From CAIWHR01 sp963726765 (GTDB taxonomy: Bacteria > Pseudomonadota > Gammaproteobacteria > Burkholderiales > Casimicrobiaceae): a DNA stretch of 64,000 nt. Location: assembly GCA_963726765.1 (NCBI GenBank), contig CAVSDH010000001.1, forward strand, positions 44,876-108,875. Direction: 5' to 3'. The stretch's first letter is position 1. Every line of letters starts with the position of its first letter. Positions 54,168-63,213 of this stretch are shown here, piece by piece. The notes below the pieces were generated by a model. That model searched no databases. It saw only the letters and a list, made by a program, of their open reading frames with translations, and was not told where the DNA came from. The translations under genes and the position numbers were made by a program.

Positions 54168-57100
54168 TCAGCGCAGGCTGTCCAGGAATTCGCGGACGAG
54201 CGTGACGCGCTCGGCAAGCGTGGGTGCGGCGCGCTCGATGCGTACGCGGTCCGGGCCCGCGAAGCGGATGCGGCCGTCCCGCTGCACCAGCAGGATCAGT
54301 GCGCCGGCGTCGAAGGGGGGCTCCTTCACGAAGTGCAGCGTGCTGCGCTCCGGGCCGGCATCGATCTTCGCCACGCCCATCGGCCGGGCCGTGAGTCGCA
54401 ACCGGTGACAGGCAAGCAGCGCCTGCGCCGGCTCCGGCGGGCGCCCGAAGCGATCCACGAGTTCCTCGTGCATGGTCTCCAGTTCGGCGGTCGATTCGCA
54501 GTTCGCGAGCCGCTTGTAGAGGACGAGCCGCTCGTGTACGTCGTTGCAGTAATCCTCGGGAAGCAGCGCCGGCACGTGCAGGTTGATCTCGGTGGTGACA
54601 CCGAGCGGGGCCGACAGATCCGGCTCGCGTCCCGACTTCAGCGCCGATACCGCGGCCCGCAGCATGTCGGCGTAGAGCTGGAAGCCGATTTCCTGCATCT
54701 CGCCCGACTGCGACTCGCCCAGCACTTCGCCGGCGCCCCGGATCTCGAGGTCGTGCATGGCGAGGTAGAAGCCGGAGCCCAGGTCCTCCATCATCTGGAT
54801 GGCCTCCAGCCGCTTTTTCGCCTGCCCGGACAACGCCTCTTCGGGCGGCGTCAGCAGGTAGGCGTACGCCTGGTGGTGCGAGCGACCCACACGGCCACGC
54901 AGCTGGTGAAGCTGCGCGAGGCCCAGGCGATCGGCGCGCTCGATGATGATCGTGTTGGCGGTCGGCACGTCGATGCCGGTTTCGATGATCGTGGAGCAGA
55001 CGAGCAGGTTGATGCGCTGCGCGTAGAATTCGCGCATCACGTGCTCGAGGTCGCGCTCGCCCATCTGTCCGTGAGCGACGGCGATACGCGCCTCGGGCAC
55101 GAGCTCCGCGAGCCGCTCCGCCGTGGTGGCGATCGTGTCGATGTCGTTGTGCAGAAAGTAGACCTGCCCGCCGCGCTTCATCTCGCGCAGGGCCGCCTCG
55201 CGGATGATGCCCCGCGAGTACGTCGACACGAACGTCTTGATCGCCAGGCGCCGCTGCGGCGCCGTCGCGATGACCGAGAAATCGCGGATGCCTTCGAGCG
55301 ACATCGCAAGCGTGCGCGGAATCGGGGTAGCGGTCAGGGTGAGCACGTCGACCTCCGCGCGCAGCTTCTTCAACTGTTCCTTCTGGCGGACCCCGAATCG
55401 GTGCTCCTCGTCGATGATGACGAGGCCCAGGTTCTTGAACTTCACGTCGGCCTGCAGAAGCTTGTGCGTGCCGATCACGAGGTCGAGCGTTCCCGCGGAA
55501 AGTCCTTCCAGCGCGGCCTTCACCTCCTTTGCCGAGCGGAAGCGCGAAAGCTCGGTCAGTTTCACCGGCAGGTCGGAGAAGCGGTCGGTGAACACCTTGT
55601 AGTGCTGCTCGGCCAGCAGCGTCGTCGGCACGAGCACGGCCACCTGCTTGCCGTCGGCAAGCGCCACGAACGCGGCTCGCAGCGCCACCTCCGTTTTGCC
55701 GAAGCCCACGTCGCCGCAGACGAGCCGGTCCATCGGCTTTCCGGCGGTGAGGTCCGCGATGACGGCGTCGATCGCGGCCTGCTGGTCGGCGGTCTCCTCG
55801 AACGGAAATCCGTCGGCGAACGCTTCGTATTCGTGCTGGGTAAACGCAAAGGCGTGGCCCTTTCTTGCCGCCCGCTGCGCATAGAGATTGAGAAGCTCGG
55901 CCGCGGTGTCGCGGGCCTGGCGCGCCGCGCGCTTCTTCGCCTTCTCCCATTGGCCGCTGCCCAGCTCGTGCAATGGCGCGGCTTCGGGCGACGCGCCGCT
56001 GTAGCGGCCGATCAGGTGCAGGTTCGACACCGGCACGTAGAGCTTTGCGTCGTTTGCGTAGACGAGCTGCAGAAACTCGGTCGGCCCCTCGCCGAGATTC
56101 ATCGTGACGAGGCCTAGGTAACGTCCGATGCCATGCTGCTCGTGGACGACGGGGTCGCCGATCCGCACTTCCGACAGATCGCGGAGCATCGCGTCCACGT
56201 TCGAGCGTCGCGCGCTGTCGCGGCGCCCGCGGCGCACGACCCCGGCGTACAGCTCCGCCTCGGTGACGAACGCCAGCCCGGCCGGCGGCCACGCGAATCC
56301 CGCGTGCAGCGGCGAGACACCGAGCGATACGGGCTCTGCGGCCGTCAGGAATCCTCGAAGATCATCGACCTGCGGCAACGCAAGGCCGTATTCGGCGAAA
56401 TACTGCTGCATGGTTTCGCGTCGTCCCGCGCTCTCGGCACAGATCAGGAATCGCGTGCCGTCTCCCGCGGCCAGAAATCGCTTGAGCGCGGCGAGGGGAT
56501 CGTCCGCGCGGCGGTCGACTTGCAGCGACGGCAGGGTCACGGCGGCCGGGATTTCGCCCTCGCGCGGGAGAAGGCCGGAGTTCGCACCGCTCGCCGGCAA
56601 CTCGACGCGCGCGAATGATTTGATTGCGCCGTTGAACGCGTCCTCGGGCAGGAATACGTCGATCGGCGGCAGCAGCGGGCGCGCCTTGTCGCCGCGCAGC
56701 AGCTTGTAACGCGCGTCGGTGTCGTGCCAGAAGCGCGCGACGGCGCCCGCGACGTCGCCGACCAGCGCGATCGCCGCGTCGCGCGGCAGGTAATCGGCGA
56801 GGGTCGCGGTTTTCTCGAAGAAGAGCGGCAGGTAGTACTCGATGCCGCCCGGCGCGATGCCGTGGCTCACGTCTTTGTACAGCGACGATCGCGACGGGTC
56901 TCCCTCGAACATCTCCCGATAGCGGCTGCGAAAGCGCGTGCGGCCCTCTTCGTCCAGCGGAAACTCGCGTGCGGGCAGGAGCCGCACGTCGGGCACCGGA
57001 TAGAGCGTGCGCTGCGTGTCGACGTCGAACGTGCGGATGCTTTCGATATCGTCGCCGAAGAGATCGAGCCGGTAGGGAAGGGTGCTGCCCATCGGAAAAA

Positions 57101-57758
57101 GATCGATCAAACCACCGCGGACGCTGAATTCTCCCGGCGACACGACCTGCGTGACATGCTGGTAACCGGCCAGTGAAAGCTGCGCGCGGAGCGCGGCGAC
57201 ATCGAGTCGCGTTCCCTGCTTCAGGAAGAACGTGAACGCCGCGAGATACGACGGGGGCGCGAGCCGGTAGAGCGCGGTCGTGGCGGCAACCACGAGCACG
57301 TCGCACTCGCCGCGCGAGACGCGGTAGAGCGTCGCGAGACGCTCCGACACGAGATCGTGATGCGGGGAGAAGGGATCGTAGGGCAGCGTCTCCCAGTCGG
57401 GCAGGAGCGCCACCCGCAGCCCCGGCGCGAACCACGGTATCTCGTCGACGAGGCGCTGCGCGGAAAGCGCGTCGGCGCTGACCACGGCCAGCATCCGCTT
57501 CTGCCGGGTGCACTCGATCGCGAGTTGCGAAAGGGCGATCGCATCGGACGACCCGGGAAATGCCGCGGTGCGCAGCCTTTGGCCCGCGGCGGGCAATGGC
57601 GGGACGAGCGGGGGCAGCGCGGCGAGCATCGAGATGGTCGCTGCGAGGTCGGGAATCGCGGGCACGGCGGCGTTCGCGCCTGGTGTCGGGGCCGGCTCCG
57701 CAACGGGAGCTGCCGAGGCCGCCGTCCCGGCGGCGGAGGAAGCCGGCGGCACGAGCAT
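54168..57758 (-). CDS. mfd: Transcription-repair coupling factor
   Basis: Mfd of about 1,196 residues, which removes stalled RNA polymerase and recruits UvrA. The UvrB-like N-terminal module (LLPDWETLPYDPFSPHHDLV, RGGLIDLFPMGS), the RNAP-interaction domain (VVHEQHGIGRYLGLVTMNLG), and the RecG-like motor with Walker A CGDVGFGKTEVALRAAF, DEEH in VIIDEEHRFGV and motif VI QLRGRVGRS are all present. The ATG at 57758 is preferred over one at 57833 because TATAAT lies between them (57777-57782, minus strand). The gene is intact over 3.6 kb. Confidence 0.96.
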   Translation of the reverse strand: MLVPPASSAAGTAASAAPVAEPAPTPGANAAVPAIPDLAATISMLAALPPLVPPLPAAGQRLRTAAFPGSSDAIALSQLAIECTRQKRMLAVVSADALSAQRLVDEIPWFAPGLRVALLPDWETLPYDPFSPHHDLVSERLATLYRVSRGECDVLVVAATTALYRLAPPSYLAAFTFFLKQGTRLDVAALRAQLSLAGYQHVTQVVSPGEFSVRGGLIDLFPMGSTLPYRLDLFGDDIESIRTFDVDTQRTLYPVPDVRLLPAREFPLDEEGRTRFRSRYREMFEGDPSRSSLYKDVSHGIAPGGIEYYLPLFFEKTATLADYLPRDAAIALVGDVAGAVARFWHDTDARYKLLRGDKARPLLPPIDVFLPEDAFNGAIKSFARVELPASGANSGLLPREGEIPAAVTLPSLQVDRRADDPLAALKRFLAAGDGTRFLICAESAGRRETMQQYFAEYGLALPQVDDLRGFLTAAEPVSLGVSPLHAGFAWPPAGLAFVTEAELYAGVVRRGRRDSARRSNVDAMLRDLSEVRIGDPVVHEQHGIGRYLGLVTMNLGEGPTEFLQLVYANDAKLYVPVSNLHLIGRYSGASPEAAPLHELGSGQWEKAKKRAARQARDTAAELLNLYAQRAARKGHAFAFTQHEYEAFADGFPFEETADQQAAIDAVIADLTAGKPMDRLVCGDVGFGKTEVALRAAFVALADGKQVAVLVPTTLLAEQHYKVFTDRFSDLPVKLTELSRFRSAKEVKAALEGLSAGTLDLVIGTHKLLQADVKFKNLGLVIIDEEHRFGVRQKEQLKKLRAEVDVLTLTATPIPRTLAMSLEGIRDFSVIATAPQRRLAIKTFVSTYSRGIIREAALREMKRGGQVYFLHNDIDTIATTAERLAELVPEARIAVAHGQMGERDLEHVMREFYAQRINLLVCSTIIETGIDVPTANTIIIERADRLGLAQLHQLRGRVGRSHHQAYAYLLTPPEEALSGQAKKRLEAIQMMEDLGSGFYLAMHDLEIRGAGEVLGESQSGEMQEIGFQLYADMLRAAVSALKSGREPDLSAPLGVTTEINLHVPALLPEDYCNDVHERLVLYKRLANCESTAELETMHEELVDRFGRPPEPAQALLACHRLRLTARPMGVAKIDAGPERSTLHFVKEPPFDAGALILLVQRDGRIRFAGPDRVRIERAAPTLAERVTLVREFLDSLR

Positions 57759-58001
57759 CTGCAAATTCGAGCGCGAATTATACGTTGGCGCGGGAATTCG
57801 GGCGGGCATGCATGCTGGCAAGCCGATGCGCACCCCTGTTCAGGCAGGCGTGCGTCAAGCCATCGTCTCCTGTTCCAAGTCGACGGAATTGCGCCTATCC
57901 TGATGAGGCTTCGGCTCGGGCTCAGGTGCGGAGGGCGGCGCCCGACTCCGGCACCGCTCCGGACGACGGAGTCCGGCGCGGCCAATCGCCAACGAACAAC
58001 G

Positions 58002-58217
58002 ATGACGGACATCGGCAATGCAGACCGGGTGGATCTGATGCGGCGGCTGGTGGCGCTGCAGATCGAGCACCGCGACCTCGACGATGTCATCCGCCGCCTG
58101 GGCGACGACCCCGGGCACGACCAGTTGCAACTGACGCGCCTGAAACGACGCAAGCTGATGCTCAAGGATCAGATCGCGCGCATCGAACGGCAAATCGACC
58201 CCGACATCTTCGCGTAG
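58002..58217 (+). CDS. YdcH/DUF465 family small protein
   Basis: A 71-residue helical protein (LMRRLVALQIEHRDLDDVIR, LKRRKLMLKDQIARIER) matching DUF465, an all-alpha hairpin family in Proteobacteria with no settled function. It is divergent from mfd and upstream of ssrA. There is no strong Shine-Dalgarno before the ATG. Confidence 0.85.
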   Translation: MTDIGNADRVDLMRRLVALQIEHRDLDDVIRRLGDDPGHDQLQLTRLKRRKLMLKDQIARIERQIDPDIFA

Positions 58218-58351
58218 ACCTTGAATCGGCGCGGCCGGCCCCCATGTCCGAATGCGAGGCCGGCGAAGGACGTGGCGCCGCCGGTGGTATGATGACGATC
58301 TCAATGCCTTGCCACGGCGCGAAGTTGCGGCGCCGTGCCGCGACGATTACC

Positions 58352-58717
58352 GGGGGTGAACTGGTTTCGACGGGGGTTGCAACGCAGCTTGGGGCATGCC
58401 GAGGCGCTTGTCCTCGTAAAACTCGAGCAATCGCAAATCTAACTGCGAACGACGAAACGTACGCTCTGGCGGCTTAATCCCGCCGGACCTTGCACCCGGC
58501 AGCGCTCGGTCGGGGTGATGTAACTGTCACAGCGAGGACATTCAGGGCGATCGCGCCCGCCCGGGCCGCTTGGGCGAAGCGTCAAATCAAGGCGGCTGGC
58601 TCCGCCGTCGTCTGTCAGTCAACGGCGTCGGGGCGAGAGCACAATGACTCGACTAAGCATGTAGTCCCGACTGTCGAGTGCTTCCGGACGCGAGTTCGAT
58701 TCTCGCCACCTCCACCA
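58352..58717 (+). ncRNA. ssrA: Transfer-messenger RNA (tmRNA)
   Basis: One-piece tmRNA of about 366 nt. The 5' end GGGGGTGAACTGGTTTCGAC pairs with the 3' CACCTCC before the encoded CCA (58715-58717). The T-arm GCGAGTTCGATTCTCGC is clear. The tag ORF reads ANDETYALAA then TAA, with resume at GCG near 58445. A TATGAT at 58288-58293 may be the -10 of the precursor. It acts with SmpB to free stalled ribosomes. The 3' end of ssrA is a common integration site, and base composition changes right after it. Confidence 0.97.
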
Positions 58718-58730
58718 TCAGCAAGAATGG

Positions 58731-58754
58731 CGGCCCCCCAGCGGGGCCGTTTTT
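58731..58754 (+). terminator. Rho-independent terminator of ssrA
   Basis: CGGCCCC (58731-58737) pairs with GGGGCCG (58743-58749) around a 5-base loop and is followed by five T. Confidence 0.85.
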
Positions 58755-58872
58755 GTATCGTTCGGGTGTTACGGAAAGACAGGGGGAATTCCATTCGAGC
58801 CATGCATGCCACCTTCTCTAAAATGGAGCATTAGAGCAAATGTGTTGCGCTGAACAATTGAACCCACCGACC

Positions 58873-61390
58873 CTATTGCCTAGTTACAGAAAATGTAAAG
58901 TTCTCCGTCTCAATCGCACCGTCGACCGAAGTGGACGTAACGGTATACGTGCCATCCAATTGAACGGCGCCGGTGCCAGGCGCGATTGTCAAATTGGCGG
59001 CAAGCACATGCTGTTTATGCGTCGCCCCAATTTCCTCCCAAGTGCCAGATATCTTTGCTCCGTCGCCGGTTCCTTGAATACTATCAGCAACGCCCGCAAA
59101 GCCCGTCTCTGTATGCGGAAGAATCGGGATGCAGTTGCCAATGAAGTTACACGTGAAGGCAGGATAGTTATCCAGTGTTTGAAATGCTCCAGCAATGAAT
59201 CCTGTGATCGCTCCAGGCCCGAGAGGGGAGGAATTGAAAATGAATTGAAGATCAATCTGTAGATTAGTCTTGGTATATGTATAGGGATACGGAACACCTA
59301 AACCACCTTCGGGACTTGAAACCGTGGCGTGATAGGACCCCGTGCCCTTGTAAATTTCGGTTGTAACCGACGCTGGTAGCCAATTTACGGTCACGCTGCT
59401 TGGCGGAGTCGCGCCCGCCGATGTGACTGCAGTTACGGAATAGGTTTGCGGTCCTGGGTTGGCCGACGTTGCGTTACACGTGCTGGTAGTGCTAGAGCAA
59501 TTGGTCCAGCTGAAACTAATCGGACTACTGGAACATGCGGCCGTAAGCGTGATACTAGTGCCCACGACCGGCGTCGCATTGCTCGTCGACAACGAACAAT
59601 GAGGACTATTGCCACTTGACCCGGTAATTGGCACCGATAGCGGATTTTGCGGCGGCAGCGTATCGGGCTGCCCATAGTCGATTCCGGCCCCCCCAAGGCC
59701 ACGCAGTTGGCGGAACACTCCACGATCAGGTTATCTCCGGTCGGAGCAGTGAGAAAGTCGCACGGAATCGGCGCGCCGGTCGCAATATCAAAACCACAGA
59801 CGTTCGGATTCGTTGTTGCCGGCGTTTCCCGGGTCCGGATATACCGGCTGGTCAAAACAATTGCTATTCTGTGAGCTTATGCACCTTTTGCCGAAGAACA
59901 GTCCACCTCTTGGCGTTGTGCCAATCGAAACGTGATCGTAAATCGCGTCATACCCAGCATGATTCGCTACAAACGGAGTACGAATAGGTCCGCAGGAATG
60001 CGCGATTCCATTCAGCAGACATATGGTAACGGTGCCAACTTCGCGACTAACGGATTCAGCCGCAAGCATTATGGAGCCGTAGCCGGCGGCGGCTAATGTC
60101 GGGGCCATCAGCTTGATCGAGTAATTCTCGACGATGCCGAGTTTGGAAATTATCGAATTAAGATCTTTCGCTGGATTCAGATCGCCCGCAACCCCGGTGC
60201 TCGACAAGGCCGCCGCAATCGCAGTTGTCCACGGCGTGATATTGAGGTAGTTAGTTGTCATGGGTGCGATGGCATCCAACATGGATACTAAAGTTACCGG
60301 GCCTCCGACGGAATTGCCGACGGCTACCGCGACTACCGGTGCCGAAAGTTCACGCACATCGATTGTGTAGGTTCCGTCCGCGGCTGTAGTTGTCGATTTC
60401 GATATTCCAAGAGGATCTTTCACCATGACGGTTGCACCTGCCACGGGAGAGCCCATTGCGACGGTGCCGCTAACAACCGTCGATTGGCCGGAGCAATCAG
60501 TGCCGGGCGCAGTGAATATCTGCCGGATGATCGGCTTCGTCTGGATGACAGAATTGACGGTGTAGGCAAACATCGCGCTGTTCCCGTTGGTAAACGTGAA
60601 CGTTGCCGAGCCCACTGGTGTGGCCGCGACGCTTGCCGGATTGGAACGGTGTGGCGTTGAACCCCGGACCGGTCGTGCGATACAGGGTGCCGGTGTAGGT
60701 CCCCGACGTTGTCTTCGGCGCCGTCGCTACCAGCCACAGCGGCGTGCCGTCGGTGTCGTAGGTAAACCAACTCGCAAAGATGGTGTCGCCCTGATGCGTG
60801 AGGTTGATGCCCCACCCCGATTCGGACCCCGCCGGTGCGGCCCACCACAGATCCTGGTAATTCGTGGCCAGCGCGAGGTTAGGCTGCGTGCCGAACGTGC
60901 AGGTCGGCAGCGTGCCAAAGACTTCTCGCGTAATCGCTTTGGTCTGCGATCCGCCGTTCACCGTGTAGGCGAAAGTGCCGGTGCTGGTATCGGTAAAGGT
61001 CAGCGTTCCGGAGCCGACCGCCGTCGCTGTGACCTGATTCGGACTGAACGGCACGGCGCTGAACGCGGGACCCTTGGTCTGATACAGCGTGCCTGAGTAC
61101 GTATTGGCTGCCGTCTTGTTGGCGGTCATCGTCAGCCACCAGGCCTTGCCGGCGGAGTCATACGTGAACCAAGTCGCGAAGATGATGTCGCCCTGGTGGG
61201 CGAAGTTGATTCCCCACCCGGACTCCGATCCCGCGGGAGCGCCCCACCAGAGGCCTTGGTAATTTGGCGCCTGCGCGATTGCAATGGGTGCACTCAGCGC
61301 TGAGATAGACAGAAGTAAGAACGCAACCCATCTGACCAGATCCAGGCACTTGGTAGTGGAGGTTGTTACGTTTTGTCGCGTGGCAACCAT
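58873..61390 (-). CDS. Large secreted protein with two ESGWG modules, carboxypeptidase-like and Ig-like domains (three frame breaks)
   Basis: Read as one gene of about 838 codons in four frame segments. From ATG 61390 (AGGGAGG upstream) come a signal peptide ending APIAIAQA and two tandem modules of about 110-115 residues: NYQGLWWGAPAGSESGWGIN with ATWFTYDSAGKAWWL, and NYQDLWWAAPAGSESGWGIN with ASWFTYDTDGTPLWL. Next is a carboxypeptidase regulatory-like domain (GTVAMGSPVAGATVMVKDPL), then an Ig/PKD-like repeat (SNATPVVGTSITLTAACSSS) and a C-terminal domain ending FSVTRQ. Breaks are near 60635 (extra base), 59828 (GGG for GG) and a 7-G run at 59688-59694. I know no function; the export signal and domains suggest a cell-surface or secreted product. 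Confidence 0.65.
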
Positions 61391-61456
61391 GGCGCCTCCC
61401 TTAGCGTTACTCGGGGCGTGCGGTCCGGAGATATATTCTCGACGGAACTCTCCCAT

Positions 61457-61469
61457 CCAGGTGACCTGG
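61457..61469. promoter_or_regulatory. Near-palindromic site in the intergenic gap
   Basis: CCAGGTGACCTGG, a 6+1+6 inverted repeat, lies 67 bases upstream of the ESGWG gene start in the 230-base gap between the two ESGWG genes. A nearby AATATA on the minus strand could be part of a promoter. Its identity is unknown. Confidence 0.3.
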
Positions 61470-61621
61470 TGGGTTGTGTTAGCGCGTCCGGTCAGGCTCG
61501 CTTGGTGACTCAGCTGCCGTGTTCAGTGAAGATAATCGACAGAATTCTCGCTAGCGCGTGTTTCGCCTGAAATCCGACATCGGAAATTCCCGCGTTTGCA
61601 AATCGCGCGGTCGTGCAATGG

Positions 61622-62422
61622 CTATCGTCGAAGCCCGCCGATGCGGCCTGCTATCTGACACGAAGTATTGCGGCCGGCGTATCGCCCGGTCATGCCGGAG
61701 ATCGTCTTCTCCAGCTCAGTGGCCGTAAATGTTCCGTTGAACGTGCCCGTCAGCGGGCTCGTGCAAGTGAAATTGCCGTCGACGCGTCCCATGTGTCCTT
61801 CCTGGCTGTAGGTCCCCGAAAACGTGCACGAGCCCTGCGCCAGCTGCGCGGCAAGAGTCACCGAATTCCCAGTGTGTGTCACATGCAAATTGCCAAACTG
61901 CTCGTAATGTCCGTTTAACGACGGATCCGAACAGCTGCTATCGTCCTCGATGAATCCTCCATAGTAATCACCGGTGAAATTGTCTGTCGCCCAGGTCTGG
62001 CGAGTGACGCTTTTGACGACCTGCGTCCCGTCTACGGAATAGGTCAGCGATGCGGTTGAAACTGTATCGGCGTCAAACGTAAGCGTTCCAACCTTACGAA
62101 CGCCCACGGCGCCGGGATCGAACGGTCCCGCGAAAGGTGGTCCGTTGGTTTGATACAGGTCCCCGGCGAAGACCGTGTGCCCCGACGCACCTGATGTTTG
62201 GACATAGGCCGCCGCGGTGAACCAAGTCGGCTTCCCATCGCTTCCATAGACGAAAAGGTCGATGAAAAGCACGCCAGCCTGCTGCAACACCGACGCCCCC
62301 CATCCCGACTCGTTGGCATTCCACCATTGGTCGCTGAAGTTCGTGGTGCTGGCAGCGTAGCTAGGAAGCGAAAATAGCAGTGCGGCAGAAAGCATCAGCG
62401 TGCGCAACGCATTTGTATTCAT
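61622..62422 (-). CDS. Secreted protein with one ESGWG module
   Basis: A 266-residue protein with a signal peptide (LRTLMLSAALLFSLPSYAAS). The mature start NFSDQWWNANESGWGASVLQ, then FIDLFVYGSDGKPTWFTAAA, FAGDLYQTNGPPFAGPFDP and a final TYSVDGTQVVKSVTRQTW reproduce, in order, the blocks of the module found twice in the larger neighbour. The C-terminal 110 residues form a different Cys-containing beta-rich domain (SCTFSGTYSQEGHMGRVDGN). The start at 62422 has GAGAG upstream. No known family name. Confidence 0.75.
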   Translation of the reverse strand: MNTNALRTLMLSAALLFSLPSYAASTTNFSDQWWNANESGWGASVLQQAGVLFIDLFVYGSDGKPTWFTAAAYVQTSGASGHTVFAGDLYQTNGPPFAGPFDPGAVGVRKVGTLTFDADTVSTASLTYSVDGTQVVKSVTRQTWATDNFTGDYYGGFIEDDSSCSDPSLNGHYEQFGNLHVTHTGNSVTLAAQLAQGSCTFSGTYSQEGHMGRVDGNFTCTSPLTGTFNGTFTATELEKTISGMTGRYAGRNTSCQIAGRIGGLRR

Positions 62423-62544
62423 GGTCTCTCGATGATTCGTCTCGCCGAAATGTAATTCTGGCAATGAAAACTTGTCACACTTGTAACGCACTGCAATCCG
62501 GATACGTGTCAAAAATGCGGACGCACGTCAAGACAATTTCATAC

Positions 62545-63213
62545 TTATTGTCGTCTCGTCATCGTTATATTCGAAACTGCTGTAAACGCCGCCTCGACAC
62601 AGGACACATTTAAGGTGATCGTGACTGTGACAATGTCGTGGACGACATCTTGAGAGATTGCCCCCGACTGATTGAACGAACAGGTGCTAAAGCCGATAGG
62701 GGGACCAGCGCCGAGTTTGGAAAGGTCTAATGTTGCCCCGTCGCTACCAATCGTCCCGTGCGTCACAAGCCGGTCAAATGGACGAAGGTCGGGCGGGGGG
62801 GGCGGCGTGGTATTTTCCATGCACCTAAGCGCCGGACCCTGTGTTGTAACGGTGCCGGGACCGGTCACAGTTGTGACCGAATACGTCCCTGGGGTGAGCA
62901 AGTGACCCGGCACATCCATTTCCCATTGGATTGGTGTGACTGTCTGCGTGACTTGGGGTGGTTCCCAGGTGCATCCAGGTGCAGGGGCAATGGGTTGATA
63001 CGTCACTGTCGTGGTTTCGGTCCCAATATATACCTCGGTGGTCTGTAGCGGCGGAACGTAGATGCAAGACTGGGTCGCAGGTGGCGGCGTTCCTGTACAT
63101 CCGGTTGGGCTGCTTGCTACGGTCCGCGTTTGGGTGCCATCGGGTTGGCACGCGGGCCAATCATTAACTTTATATGTGCATGCGATCGGTGGGGCGGCCA
63201 ACGCCAGCGTCAC
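62545..63213 (-). CDS. Extracellular protein with TSP1-like Cys/Trp motif
   Basis: A 222-residue ORF with GTG start overlapping the preceding stop (GTGA). Residues 12-50 carry a thrombospondin-1-like pattern (CTYKVNDWPACQPDGTQTRT, then PTGCTGTPPPATQSC), followed by Thr/Val/Pro-rich text and a C-terminal beta-rich domain ending NITMTRRQ. There is no proper signal peptide, so it could be the C-terminal part of the upstream gene separated by a frame break, which fits the pattern in this window. Function unknown. Confidence 0.55.
   Translation of the reverse strand: MTLALAAPPIACTYKVNDWPACQPDGTQTRTVASSPTGCTGTPPPATQSCIYVPPLQTTEVYIGTETTTVTYQPIAPAPGCTWEPPQVTQTVTPIQWEMDVPGHLLTPGTYSVTTVTGPGTVTTQGPALRCMENTTPPPPPDLRPFDRLVTHGTIGSDGATLDLSKLGAGPPIGFSTCSFNQSGAISQDVVHDIVTVTITLNVSCVEAAFTAVSNITMTRRQ

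Noticed and set aside
13565..60640. Programmed +1 frameshifting as a shared regulatory system
   Set aside because: The twenty break sites share no slippery codon, stop or stem; inserted bases are of all four kinds and fall in housekeeping genes not known for frameshifting. Sequence error is more likely.
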